The position numbers were made by a program, and so were the translations under genes. The notes under the pieces were generated by a model, which searched no databases, had not been told where the DNA came from, and worked only from the letters and a program-made list of their open reading frames with translations. 64,000 nucleotides of DNA from assembly GCA_040954595.2 (NCBI GenBank), contig CM082581.2:1612001-1676000 (forward strand), in the 5' to 3' direction. Below are positions 31,565 to 44,900 of this stretch, in pieces. Every line of letters starts with the position of its first letter. Position 1 is the stretch's first letter. The DNA comes from Balanoglossus misakiensis. Taxonomy: Eukaryota; Hemichordata.

Positions 31565-33660
31565 TTTTTTTTTCAAAAATCGACGAAATTTTGAGATTTT
31601 GCAAAGTCGAAAATTTGTCATTTTTTGATGATTTTCACCCATGATTTTTTCAAAAATTGACGAAATTTTGAGATTTTGCAAAGTCGAAAATTTGTCATTT
31701 TTTGATGATTTTCACCCATGTTTTTTTTTTAAAAATCGACGAACCTATGATTTTTTTCAAAATCGACGAAATTTTGAGATTTTGCAAAGTCGAAAATTTT
31801 GTCATTTTTTGATGATTTTCACCCATGATTTTTTCAAAAATTGACGAAATTTTGAGATTTTGCAAAGTCGAAAATTTGTCATTTTTTGATGATTTTCACC
31901 CATGATTTTTTTTCAAAAATCGACGAAATGTTGAGATTTTGCAAAGTCGAAAATTTGTCTTTTTTTGATGATTTTCACCCATGATTTTTTTCAAAAATCG
32001 ACGAAATGTTGAGATTTTACAAAGTCGAAAATTTTGTCATTTTTTGATGATTTTCAACCATGATTTTTTTTCAAAAATCGACGAAAATTTGAGATTTTGC
32101 ATAGACGAAAATTTGTCATTTTTTGATGATTTTCACCCATGTTTTTTTTTTAAAATGGACGAAATTTTGAGATTTTGCAAAAACGAAAATTTGTCATTTT
32201 TTGATGATTTTTACCCATGATTTTTTTTCAAAAATGGACGAAATTTTGAGCTTTTGCAAAGTCGAAAATTTGTCATTTTTTGATGATTTTCACCTATGAT
32301 TTTTTTCAAAAATCGACGAAATGTTGAGATTTTGCAAAGTCGAAAATTTGTCATTTTTTGATGATTTTCACCCATGATTTTTTTCAAAAATCGACGAAAT
32401 TTTGAGATTTTGCAAAGTCGAAAATTTGTCATTTTTTGATGATTTTCACCGATGTTTTTTTTAAAAAAATCGACGAACCTATGATTTTTTTCAAAATCGA
32501 CGAAATTGTGTGATTTTGCAAACTCGAAAATTTTGTCATTTTTTGATGATTTTCAACCATGATTTTTTTTCAAAAATCGACGAAATTTTGAGATTTTGCA
32601 AAGTTGAAAATTTGTCATTTTTTGATGATTTTCACCCATGATTTTTTTTCAAAAATGGACGAAATTTTGAGCTTTTGCAAAGTCGAAAATTTGTCATTTT
32701 TTGATGATTTTCACCTATGATTTTTTTCAAAAATCGACGAAATGTTGAGATTTTGCAAAGTCGAAAATTTGTCATTTTTTGATGATTTTCACCTATGATT
32801 TTTTTCAAAAATCGACGAAATTTTGAGATTTTGCAAAGTCGAAAATTTGTCATTTTTTGATGATTTTCAACCATGATTTTTTTTCAAAAATCGACGAAAT
32901 TTTGAGATTTTGCAAAGTCGAAAATTTGTCATTTTTTGATGATTTTCACCCATGATTTTTTTTCAAAAATGGACGAAATTTTGAGCTTTTGCAAAGTCGA
33001 AAATTTGTCATTTTTTGATGATTTTCACCTATGATTTTTTTCAAAAATCGACGAAATGTTGAGATTTTGCAAAGTCGAAAATTTGTCATTTTTTGATGAT
33101 TTTCACCCATGATTTTTTTCAAAAATCGACGAAATGTTGAGATTTTGCAAAGTCGAAAATTTGTCATTTTTTGATGATTTTCAACCATGATTTTTTTTCA
33201 AAAATCGACGAAATTTTGAGATTTTGCAAAGTCGAAAATTTGTCATTTTTTGATTATTTTCACCTATGATTTTTTTCAAAAATCGACAAAATTTTGAGAT
33301 TTTGCAAAGTCGAAAATTTGTCATTTTTTGATGATTTTCACCCATGATTTTTTTCAAAAATCGACGAAATTTTGAGATTTTGCAAAGTCGAAAATTTGTA
33401 ATTTTTTGATGATTTTCCCCCATGATTTTTTTCAAAAATCGACGAAATTTTGAGATTTTGCAAAGTCGAAAATTTGTCATTTGTTGATGATTTTCACCCA
33501 TGTTTTTTTTTAAAAAATCGACGAACCTATGATTTTTTTCAAAATCGACGAAATTTTGAGATTTTGCAAAGTTGAAAATTTTGTCATTTTTTGATGATTT
33601 TCACCCATGATTTTTTCAAAAATTGATGAAATTTTGAGATTTTGCAAAGTCGAAAATTTG

Positions 33661-34761
33661 TCATTTTTTGATGATTTTCACCCATGATTTTTTTTCAAAA
33701 ATGGACGAAATTTTGAGCTTTTGCAAAGTCGAAAATTTGTCATTTTTTGATGATTTTCCCCCATGATTTTTTTCAAAAATCGACGAAATGTTGAGATTTT
33801 GCAGTCGAAAATTTTTCATTTTTTGATGATTTTCACCCATGTTTTTTTTCAAAAATCGACGAAATTTTGAGATTTTGCAGTCAAAAATTTGTCATTTTTT
33901 GATGATTTTCACCCATATTATTTTTCAAAAACCGACGAAATTTTGAGATTTTGCAAAGACGAAAATTTGTCATTTTTTGATGATTTTCACCCATGATTTT
34001 TTCAAAAATTGACGAAATTTTGATATTTTGCAATGTCGAAAATTTGTCATTTTTTGATGATTTTCACCCATGATTTTTTTCAAAAATCGACGAAATGTTG
34101 AGATTTTGCAAACTCGAAAATTTGTCATTTTTTGATGATTTTCACCCATGATTTTTTTCAAAAATCGACGAAATTTTGAGATTTTGCAAAGTCGAAAATT
34201 TGTCATTTTTTGATGATTTTCACCAATGTTGTTTTTAAAAAATCGACGAACCCATGATTTTTTTCAAAATCGACGAAATTTTGAGATTTTGCAAAGTCGA
34301 AAATTTGTCATTTTTTGATGATTTTCACCCATGATTTTTTTCAAAAATCGACGAAATTTTGAGATTTTGCAAAGTCGAAAATTTGTCATTTTTTGATGAT
34401 TTTCACCCATGATTTTTTTTAAAAAATCGACGAACCTATGATTTTTTTCAAAATCGACGAAATTTTGAGATTTTGCAAAGTTGAAAATTTTGTCATTTTT
34501 TGATGATTTTCACCCATGATTTTTTCAAAAATTGATGAAATTTTGAGATTTTGCAAAGTCGAAAATTTGTCATTTTTTGATGATTTTCACCCATGATTTT
34601 TTTTCAAAAATGGACGAAATTTTGAGCTTTTGCAAAGTCGAAAATTTTTCATTTTTTGATGATTTTCCCCCATGATTTTTTTCAAAAATCGACGAAATGT
34701 TGAGATTTTGCAGTCGAAAATTTTTCATTTTTTGATGATTTTCACCCATGTTTTTTTTCAA
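33661..34761 (+). repeat. Higher-order repeat in satellite A, period about 909 bp
   Basis: The variant series with a ggacgaaattttgagctttt monomer, cccccatg, cagtcgaaaa and catattattttt recurs at 33,661 and 34,570. It recurs again at 43,942 and 44,851, and a related block pairs 47,375 with 48,284, all 909 bp apart. Copies at 47,975 and 49,538 are 1,563 bp apart. Confidence 0.72.
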
Positions 34762-37700
34762 AAATCGACGAAATTTTGAGATTTTGCAGTCAAAAATTTG
34801 TCATTTTTTGATGATTTTCACCCATATTATTTTTCAAAAACCGACGAAATTTTGAGATTTTGCAAAGACGAAAATTTGTCATTTTTTGATGATTTTCACC
34901 CATGATTTTTTCAAAAATTGACGAAATTTTGATATTTTGCAAAGTCGAAAATTTGTCATTTTTTGATGATTTTCACCCATGATTTTTTTCAAAAATCGAC
35001 GAAATGTTGAGATTTTGCAAAGTCGAAAATTTGTCATTTTTTGATGATTTTCACCCATGATTTTTTTCAAAAATCGACAACATTTTGAGATTTTGCGAAG
35101 TCGAAAATTTTTCATTTTTTGATGATTTTCACCCATGATTTTTTTCAAAAATCGACGAAATTTTGAGATTTTGCAAAGTCGAAAATTTGTCATTTTTTGA
35201 TTATTTTCACCCATGATTTTTTTCAAAAATCGACGAAATTTTGAGATTTTGCAAAGTCGAAAATTTGTCATTTTTTGATTATTTTCACCCATGATTTTTT
35301 ATTCAAAAATGGACGAAATTTTGAGCTTTTGCAAAGTCGAAAATTTGTCATTTTTTGATGATTTTCACCTATGATTTTTTTCAAAAATCGACGAAATTTT
35401 GAGATTTTGCAAAGTCGAAAATATGTCATTTTTTGATGATTTTCACCCATGATTTTTTTTCAAAAATGGACGAAATTTTGAGCTTTTGCAAAGTCGAAAA
35501 TTTGTCATTTTTTGATGATTTTCACCTATGATTTTTTTCAAAAATCGACGAATTGTTGAGATTTTGCAAAGTCAAAAATTTGTCATTTTTTGATTATTTT
35601 CACCCATGATTTTTTTCAAAAATCGACGAAATTTTGAAATTTTGCAAAGTCGAAAATTTGTCATTTTTTGATGATTTTCATCCATGATTTTTTTTTTAAA
35701 ATTGACGAAATTTTGAGATTTTGCAAAGTCGAAAATTTGTCATTTTTTGATGATTTTCACCCATGATTTTTTTTCAAAAATGGACGAAATTTTGAGCTTT
35801 TGCAAAGTCGAAAATTTGTCATTTTTTGATGATTTTCCCCCATGATTTTTTTCAAAAATCGACGAAATGTTGAGATTTTGCAGTCGAAAATTTTTCATTT
35901 TTTGATGATTTTCACCCATGTTTTTTTTCAAAAATCGACGAAATTTTGAGATTTTGCAGTCAAAAATTTGTCATTTTTTGATGATTTTCACCCATATTAT
36001 TTTTCAAAAACCGACGAAATTTTGAGATTTTGCAAAGACGAAAATTTGTCATTTTTTTGATGATTTTCACCCATGATTTTTTCAAAAATTGACGAAATTT
36101 TGATATTTTGCAAAGTCGAAAATTTGCCATTTTTTGATGATTTTCACCCATGATTTTTTTCAAAAATCGACGAAATGTTGAGATTTTGCAAAGTCGAAAA
36201 TTTGTCATTTTTTGATGATTTTCACCCATGATTTTTTTTAAAAAATCGACGAACCTATGATTTTTTTCAAAATCGACGAAATTTTGAGATTTTGCAAAGT
36301 TGAAAATTTTGTCATTTTTTGATGATTTTCACCCATGATTTTTTCAAAAAATGATGAAATTTTGAGATTTTGCAAAGTCGAAAATTTGTCATTTTTTGAT
36401 GATTTTCACCCATGATTTTTTTTCAAAAATGGACGAAATTTTGAGCTTTTGCAAAGTCGAAAATTTGTCATTTTTTGATGATTTTCCCCCATGATTTTTT
36501 TCAAAAATCGACGAAATGTTGAGATTTTGCAGTCGAAAATTTTTCATTTTTTGATGATTTTCACCCATGTTTTTTTTCAAAAATCGACGAAATTTTGATA
36601 TTTTGCAAAGTCGAAAATTTGTCATTTTTTGATGATTTTCACCCATGATTTTTTTCAAAAATCGACGAAATGTTGAGATTTTGCAAAGTCGAAAATTTGT
36701 CATTTTTTGATGATTTTCACCCATGATTTTTTTCAAAAATCGACGAAATTTTGAGATTTTGCAAAGTCGAAAATTTGTCATTTTTTGATGATTTTCACCA
36801 ATGTTGTTTTTAAAAAATCGACGAACCCATGATTTTTTTCAAAATCGACGAAATTTTGAGATTTTGCAAAGTCGAAAATTTGTCATTTTTTGATGATTTT
36901 CACCCATGATTTTTTTCAAAAATCGACGAAATTTTGAGATTTTGCAAAGTCGAAAATTTGTCATTTTTTGATGATTTTCACCCATGATTTTTTTTCACAA
37001 ATCGACAACATTTTGAGATTTTGCGAAGTCGAAAATTTTTCATTTTTTGATGATTTTCACCCATGATTTTTTTCAAAAATCGACGAAATTTTGAGATTTT
37101 GCAAAGTCGAAAATTTGTCATTTTTTGATTATTTTCACCCATGATTTTTTATTCAAAAATGGACGAAATTTTGAGCTTTTGCAAAGTCGAAAATTTGTCA
37201 TTTTTTGATGATTTTCACCTATGATTTTTTTCAAAAATCGACGAAATTTTGAGATTTTGCAAAGTCGAAAATATGTCATTTTTTGATGATTTTCACCCAT
37301 GATTTTTTTTCAAAAATGGACGAAATTTTGAGCTTTTGCAAAGTCGAAAATTTGTCATTTTTTGATGATTTTCACCTATGATTTTTTTCAAAAATCGACG
37401 AATTGTTGAGATTTTGCAAAGTCGAAAATTTGTCATTTTTTGATTATTTTCACCCATGATTTTTTTCAAAAATCGACGAAATTTTGAAATTTTGCAAAGT
37501 CGAACATTTGTCATTTTTTGATGATTTTCATCCATGATTTTTTTTTTAAAATTGACGAAATTTTGAGATTTTGCAAAGTCGAAAATTTGTAATTTTTTGA
37601 TGATTTTCACCCATGATTTTTTTTCAAAAATGGACGAAATTTTGAGCTTTTGCAAAGTCGAAAATTTGTCATTTTTTGATGATTTTCCCCCATGATTTTT

Positions 37701-40700
37701 TTCAAAAATCGACGAAATTTTGAGATTTTGCAGTCAAAAATTTGTCATTTTTTGATGATTTTCACCCATATTATTTTTCAAAAACCGACGAAATTTTGAG
37801 ATTTTGCAAAGACGAAAATTTGTCATTTTTTGATGATTTTCACCCATGATTTTTTCAAAAATTGACGAAATTTTGATATTTTGCAAAGTCGAAAATTTGC
37901 CATTTTTTGATGATTTTCACCCATGATTTTTTTCAAAAATCGACGAAATGTTGAGATTTTGCAAAGTCGAAAATTTGTCATTTTTTGATGATTTTCACCC
38001 ATGATTTTTTTCAAAAATCGACGAAATTTTGAGATTTTGCAAAGTCGAAAATTTGTCATTTTTTGATGATTTTCACCAATGTTGTTTTTAAAAAATCGAC
38101 GAACCCATGATTTTTTTCAAAATCGACGAAATTTTGAGATTTTGCAAAGTCGAAAATTTGTCATTTTTTGATGATTTTCACCCATGATTTTTTTCAAAAA
38201 TCGACGAAATTTTGAGATTTTGCAAAGTCGAAAATTTGTCATTTTTTGATGATTTTCACCCATGATTTTTTTTAAAAAATCGACGAACCTATGATTTTTT
38301 TCAAAATCGACGAAATTTTGAGATTTTGCAAAGTTGAAAATTTTGTCATTTTTTGATGATTTTCACCCATGATTTTTTCAAAAATTGATGAAATTTTGAG
38401 ATTTTGCAAAGTCGAAAATTTGTCATTTTTTGATGATTTTCACCCATGATTTTTTTTCAAAAATGGACGAAATTTTGAGCTTTTGCAAAGTCGAAAATTT
38501 TTCATTTTTTGATGATTTTCCCCCATGATTTTTTTCAAAAATCGACGAAATGTTGAGATTTTGCAGTCGAAAATTTTTCATTTTTTGATGATTTTCACCC
38601 ATGTTTTTTTTCAAAAATCGACGAAATTTTGAGATTTTGCAGTCAAAAATTTGTCATTTTTTGATGATTTTCACCCATATTATTTTTCAAAAACCGACGA
38701 AATTTTGAGATTTTGCAAAGACGAAAATTTGTCATTTTTTGATGATTTTCACCCATGATTTTTTCAAAAATTGACGAAATTTTGATATTTTGCAAAGTCG
38801 AAAATTTGTCATTTTTTGATGATTTTCACCCATGATTTTTTTCAAAAATCGACGAAATGTTGAGATTTTGCAAAGTCGAAAATTTGTCATTTTTTGATGA
38901 TTTTCACCCATGATTTTTTTCAAAAATCGACAACATTTTGAGATTTTGCGAAGTCGAAAATTTTTCATTTTTTGATGATTTTCACCCATGATTTTTTTCA
39001 AAAATCGACGAAATTTTGAGATTTTGCAAAGTCGAAAATTTGTCATTTTTTGATTATTTTCACCCATGATTTTTTTCAAAAATCGACGAAATTTTGAGAT
39101 TTTGCAAAGTCGAAAATTTGTCATTTTTTGATTATTTTCACCCATGATTTTTTATTCAAAAATGGACGAAATTTTGAGCTTTTGCAAAGTCGAAAATTTG
39201 TCATTTTTTGATGATTTTCACCTATGATTTTTTTCAAAAATCGACGAAATTTTGAGATTTTGCAAAGTCGAAAATATGTCATTTTTTGATGATTTTCACC
39301 CATGATTTTTTTTCAAAAATGGACGAAATTTTGAGCTTTTGCAAAGTCGAAAATTTGTCATTTTTTGATGATTTTCACCTATGATTTTTTTCAAAAATCG
39401 ACGAATTGTTGAGATTTTGCAAAGTCAAAAATTTGTCATTTTTTGATTATTTTCACCCATGATTTTTTTCAAAAATCGACGAAATTTTGAAATTTTGCAA
39501 AGTCGAAAATTTGTCATTTTTTGATGATTTTCATCCATGATTTTTTTTTTAAAATTGACGAAATTTTGAGATTTTGCAAAGTCGAAAATTTGTCATTTTT
39601 TGATGATTTTCACCCATGATTTTTTTTCAAAAATGGACGAAATTTTGAGCTTTTGCAAAGTCGAAAATTTGTCATTTTTTGATGATTTTCCCCCATGATT
39701 TTTTTCAAAAATCGACGAAATGTTGAGATTTTGCAGTCGAAAATTTTTCATTTTTTGATGATTTTCACCCATGTTTTTTTTCAAAAATCGACGAAATTTT
39801 GAGATTTTGCAGTCAAAAATTTGTCATTTTTTGATGATTTTCACCCATATTATTTTTCAAAAACCGACGAAATTTTGAGATTTTGCAAAGACGAAAATTT
39901 GTCATTTTTTTGATGATTTTCACCCATGATTTTTTCAAAAATTGACGAAATTTTGATATTTTGCAAAGTCGAAAATTTGCCATTTTTTGATGATTTTCAC
40001 CCATGATTTTTTTCAAAAATCGACGAAATGTTGAGATTTTGCAAAGTCGAAAATTTGTCATTTTTTGATGATTTTCACCCATGATTTTTTTTAAAAAATC
40101 GACGAACCTATGATTTTTTTCAAAATCGACGAAATTTTGAGATTTTGCAAAGTTGAAAATTTTGTCATTTTTTGATGATTTTCACCCATGATTTTTTCAA
40201 AAAATGATGAAATTTTGAGATTTTGCAAAGTCGAAAATTTGTCATTTTTTGATGATTTTCACCCATGATTTTTTTTCAAAAATGGACGAAATTTTGAGCT
40301 TTTGCAAAGTCGAAAATTTGTCATTTTTTGATGATTTTCCCCCATGATTTTTTTCAAAAATCGACGAAATGTTGAGATTTTGCAGTCGAAAATTTTTCAT
40401 TTTTTGATGATTTTCACCCATGTTTTTTTTCAAAAATCGACGAAATTTTGATATTTTGCAAAGTCGAAAATTTGTCATTTTTTGATGATTTTCACCCATG
40501 ATTTTTTTCAAAAATCGACGAAATGTTGAGATTTTGCAAAGTCGAAAATTTGTCATTTTTTGATGATTTTCACCCATGATTTTTTTCAAAAATCGACGAA
40601 ATTTTGAGATTTTGCAAAGTCGAAAATTTGTCATTTTTTGATGATTTTCACCAATGTTGTTTTTAAAAAATCGACGAACCCATGATTTTTTTCAAAATCG

Positions 40701-41912
40701 ACGAAATTTTGAGATTTTGCAAAGTCGAAAATTTGTCATTTTTTGATGATTTTCACCCATGATTTTTTTCAAAAATCGACGAAATTTTGAGATTTTGCAA
40801 AGTCGAAAATTTGTCATTTTTTGATGATTTTCACCCATGATTTTTTTTCACAAATCGACAACATTTTGAGATTTTGCGAAGTCGAAAATTTTTCATTTTT
40901 TGATGATTTTCACCCATGATTTTTTTCAAAAATCGACGAAATTTTGAGATTTTGCAAAGTCGAAAATTTGTCATTTTTTGATTATTTTCACCCATGATTT
41001 TTTATTCAAAAATGGACGAAATTTTGAGCTTTTGCAAAGTCGAAAATTTGTCATTTTTTGATGATTTTCACCTATGATTTTTTTCAAAAATCGACGAAAT
41101 TTTGAGATTTTGCAAAGTCGAAAATATGTCATTTTTTGATGATTTTCACCCATGATTTTTTTTCAAAAATGGACGAAATTTTGAGCTTTTGCAAAGTCGA
41201 AAATTTGTCATTTTTTGATGATTTTCACCTATGATTTTTTTCAAAAATCGACGAATTGTTGAGATTTTGCAAAGTCGAAAATTTGTCATTTTTTGATTAT
41301 TTTCACCCATGATTTTTTTCAAAAATCGACGAAATTTTGAAATTTTGCAAAGTCGAACATTTGTCATTTTTTGATGATTTTCATCCATGATTTTTTTTTT
41401 AAAATTGACGAAATTTTGAGATTTTGCAAAGTCGAAAATTTGTAATTTTTTGATGATTTTCACCCATGATTTTTTTTCAAAAATGGACGAAATTTTGAGC
41501 TTTTGCAAAGTCGAAAATTTGTCATTTTTTGATGATTTTCCCCCATGATTTTTTTCAAAAATCGACGAAATTTTGAGATTTTGCAGTCAAAAATTTGTCA
41601 TTTTTTGATGATTTTCACCCATATTATTTTTCAAAAACCGACGAAATTTTGAGATTTTGCAAAGACGAAAATTTGTCATTTTTTGATGATTTTCACCCAT
41701 GATTTTTTCAAAAATTGACGAAATTTTGATATTTTGCAAAGTCGAAAATTTGCCATTTTTTGATGATTTTCACCCATGATTTTTTTCAAAAATCGACGAA
41801 ATGTTGAGATTTTGCAAAGTCGAAAATTTGTCATTTTTTGATGATTTTCACCCATGATTTTTTTCAAAAATCGACGAAATTTTGAGATTTTGCAAAGTCG
41901 AAAATTTGTCAT
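34207..41912 (+). repeat. Higher-order repeat in satellite A, two 3,853-bp copies
   Basis: 34,207-38,059 and 38,060-41,912 carry the same monomer variants in the same order and phase. Many landmark monomers are shifted by exactly 3,853 bp (for example 34,570/38,423, 35,268/39,121, 36,389/40,242, 37,293/41,146). A third partial start continues to about 42,105. They appear virtually identical, which indicates recent amplification of a unit of about 49 monomers. Confidence 0.85.
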
Positions 41913-44900
41913 TTTTTGATGATTTTCACCAATGTTGTTTTTAAAAAATCGACGAACCCATGATTTTTTTCAAAATCGACGAAATTTTGAGATTTTGCAA
42001 AGTCGAAAATTTGTCATTTTTTGATGATTTTCACCCATGATTTTTTTCAAAAATCGACGAAATTTTGAGATTTTGCAAAGTCGAAAATTTGTCATTTTTT
42101 GATGATTTTCATCCATGATTTTTTTTTTTAAATTGACGAAATTTTGAGATTTTGCAAAGTCGAAAATTTGTCATTTTTTGATGATTTTCCTCCATGATTT
42201 TTTTTCAAAAATCGACGAAATTTTGAGAATTTGCAAAGTCGAAAATTTGTCATTTTTTGATGATTTTCCCCCATGATTTTTTTCAAAAATCGACGAAATG
42301 TTGAGATTTTGCAGTCGAAAATTTGTCATTTTTTGATGATTTTCCCCCACGTTTTTTTTCAAAAATCGACGAAATTTTGAGATTTTGCAGTCAAAAATTT
42401 GTCATTTTTTGATGATTTTCACCCATATTATTTTTCAAAAACCGACGAAATTTTGAGATTTTGCAAAGACGAAAATTTGTCATTTTTTGATGATTTTCAC
42501 CCATGATTTTTTCAAAAATTGACGAAATTTTGATATTTTGCAAAGTCGAAAATTTGTCATTTTTTGATGATTTTCATCCATGATTTTTTTTATAATATCG
42601 ACGAAATTTTGAGATTTTGCAAAGTCGAACATTTGTCATTTTTTGATGATTTTCACCTATGATTTTTTTCAAAAAAAGACAAAATTTTGAGATTTTGCGA
42701 AGTCGAAAATTTTTCATTTTTTGATGATTTTCACCCATGATTTTTTTCAAAAATCGACGAAATTTTGAGATTTTGCAAAGTCGAACATTTGTCATTTTTT
42801 GATGATTTTCACCCATGATTTTTTTCAAAAATCGACGAAATTTTGATTTTTTGCAAAGTCGAAAATTTGTCATTTTTTGATTATTTTCACCTATGATTTT
42901 TTTCAAAAATCGACAAAATTTTGAGATTTTGCAAAGTCGAAAATTTGTCATTTTTTGATGATTTTCACCCATGATTTTTTTCAAAAATCGACGAAATTTT
43001 GAGATTTTGCAAAGTCGAAAATTTGTCATTTTTTGATGATTTTCCCCCATGATTTTTTTCAAAAATCGACGAAATTTTGAGATTTTGCAAAGTCGAAAAT
43101 TTGTCATTTTTTGATGATTTTCACCTATGATTTTTTTCAAAAATCGACGAAATTTTGAGATTTTGCAAAGTCGAAAATTTATCATTTTTTGATGATTTTC
43201 ACCCATGATTTTTTTTCAAAAATGGACGAAATTTTGAGATTTTGCAAAGTCGAAAATTTGTCATTTTTTGATGATTTTCACCTATGATTTTTTCAAAAAT
43301 GGACGAAATTTTGAGATTTTGCAAAGTCGAAAATTTGTCATTTTTTGATTATTTTCACCTATGATTTTTTTCAAAAATCGACAAAATTTTGAGATTTTGC
43401 AAAGTCGAAAATTTGTCATTTTTTGATGATTTTCACCCATGATTTTTTTCAAAAATCGACGAAATTTTGAGATTTTGCAAAGTCGAAAATTTGTAATTTT
43501 TTGATGATTTTCCCCCATGATTTTTTTCAAAAATCGACGAAATTTTGAGATTTTGCAAAGTCGAAAATTTGTCATTTTTTGATGATTTTCACCCATGTTT
43601 TTTTTAAAAAAATCGACGAACCTATGATTTTTTTCAAAATCGACGAAATTGTGTGATTTTGCAAACTCGAAAATTTTGTCATTTTTTGATGATTTTCAAC
43701 CATGATTTTTTTTCAAAAATCGACGAAATTTTGAGATTTTGCAAAGTCGAAAATTTCTCATTTTTTGATGATTTTCACCCATGATTTTTTTTAAAAAATC
43801 GACGAACCTATGATTTTTTTCAAAATCGACGAAATTTTGAGATTTTGCAAAGTTGAAAATTTTGTCATTTTTTGATGATTTTCACCCATGATTTTTTCAA
43901 AAATTGATGAAATTTTGAGATTTTGCAAAGTCGAAAATTTGTCATTTTTTGATGATTTTCACCCATGATTTTTTTTCAAAAATGGACGAAATTTTGAGCT
44001 TATGCAAAGTCGAAAATTTGTCATTTTTTGATGATTTTCCCCCATGATTTTTTTCAAAAATCGACGAAATGTTGAGATTTTGCAGTCGAAAATTTTTCAT
44101 TTTTTGATGATTTTCACCCATGTTTTTTTTCAAAAATCGACGAAATTTTGAGATTTTGCAGTCAAAAATTTGTCATTTTTTGATGATTTTCACCCATATT
44201 ATTTTTCAAAAACCGACGAAATTTTGAGATTTTGCAAAGACGAAAATTTGTCATTTTTTGATGATTTTTACCCATGATTTTTTCAAAAATTGACGAAATT
44301 TTGATATTTTGCAAAGTCGAAAATTTGTCATTTTTTGATGATTTTCACCCATGATTTTTTTCAAAAATCGACGAAATGTTGAGATTTTGCAAACTCGAAA
44401 ATTTGTCATTTTTTGATGATTTTCACCCATGATTTTTTTCAAAAATCGACGAAATTTTGAGATTTTGCAAACTCGAAAATTTGTCATTTTTTGATGATTT
44501 TCACCAATGTTGTTTTTAAAAAATCGACGAACCCATGATTTTTTTCAAAATCGACGAAATTTTGAGATTTTGCAAAGTCGAAAATTTGTCATTTTTTGAT
44601 GATTTTCACCCATGATTTTTTTCAAAAATCGACGAAACTTTGAGATTTTGCAAAGTCGAAAATTTGTCATTTTTTGATGATTTTCACCCATGATTTTTTT
44701 TAAAAAATCGACGAACCTATGATTTTTTTCATAATCGACGAAATTTTGAGATTTTGCAAAGTTGAAAATTTTGTCATTTTTTGATGATTTTCACCCATGA
44801 TTTTTTCAAAAATTGATGAAATTTTGAGATTTTGCAAAGTCGAAAATTTGTCATTTTTTGATGATTTTCACCCATGATTTTTTTTCAAAAATGGACGAAA

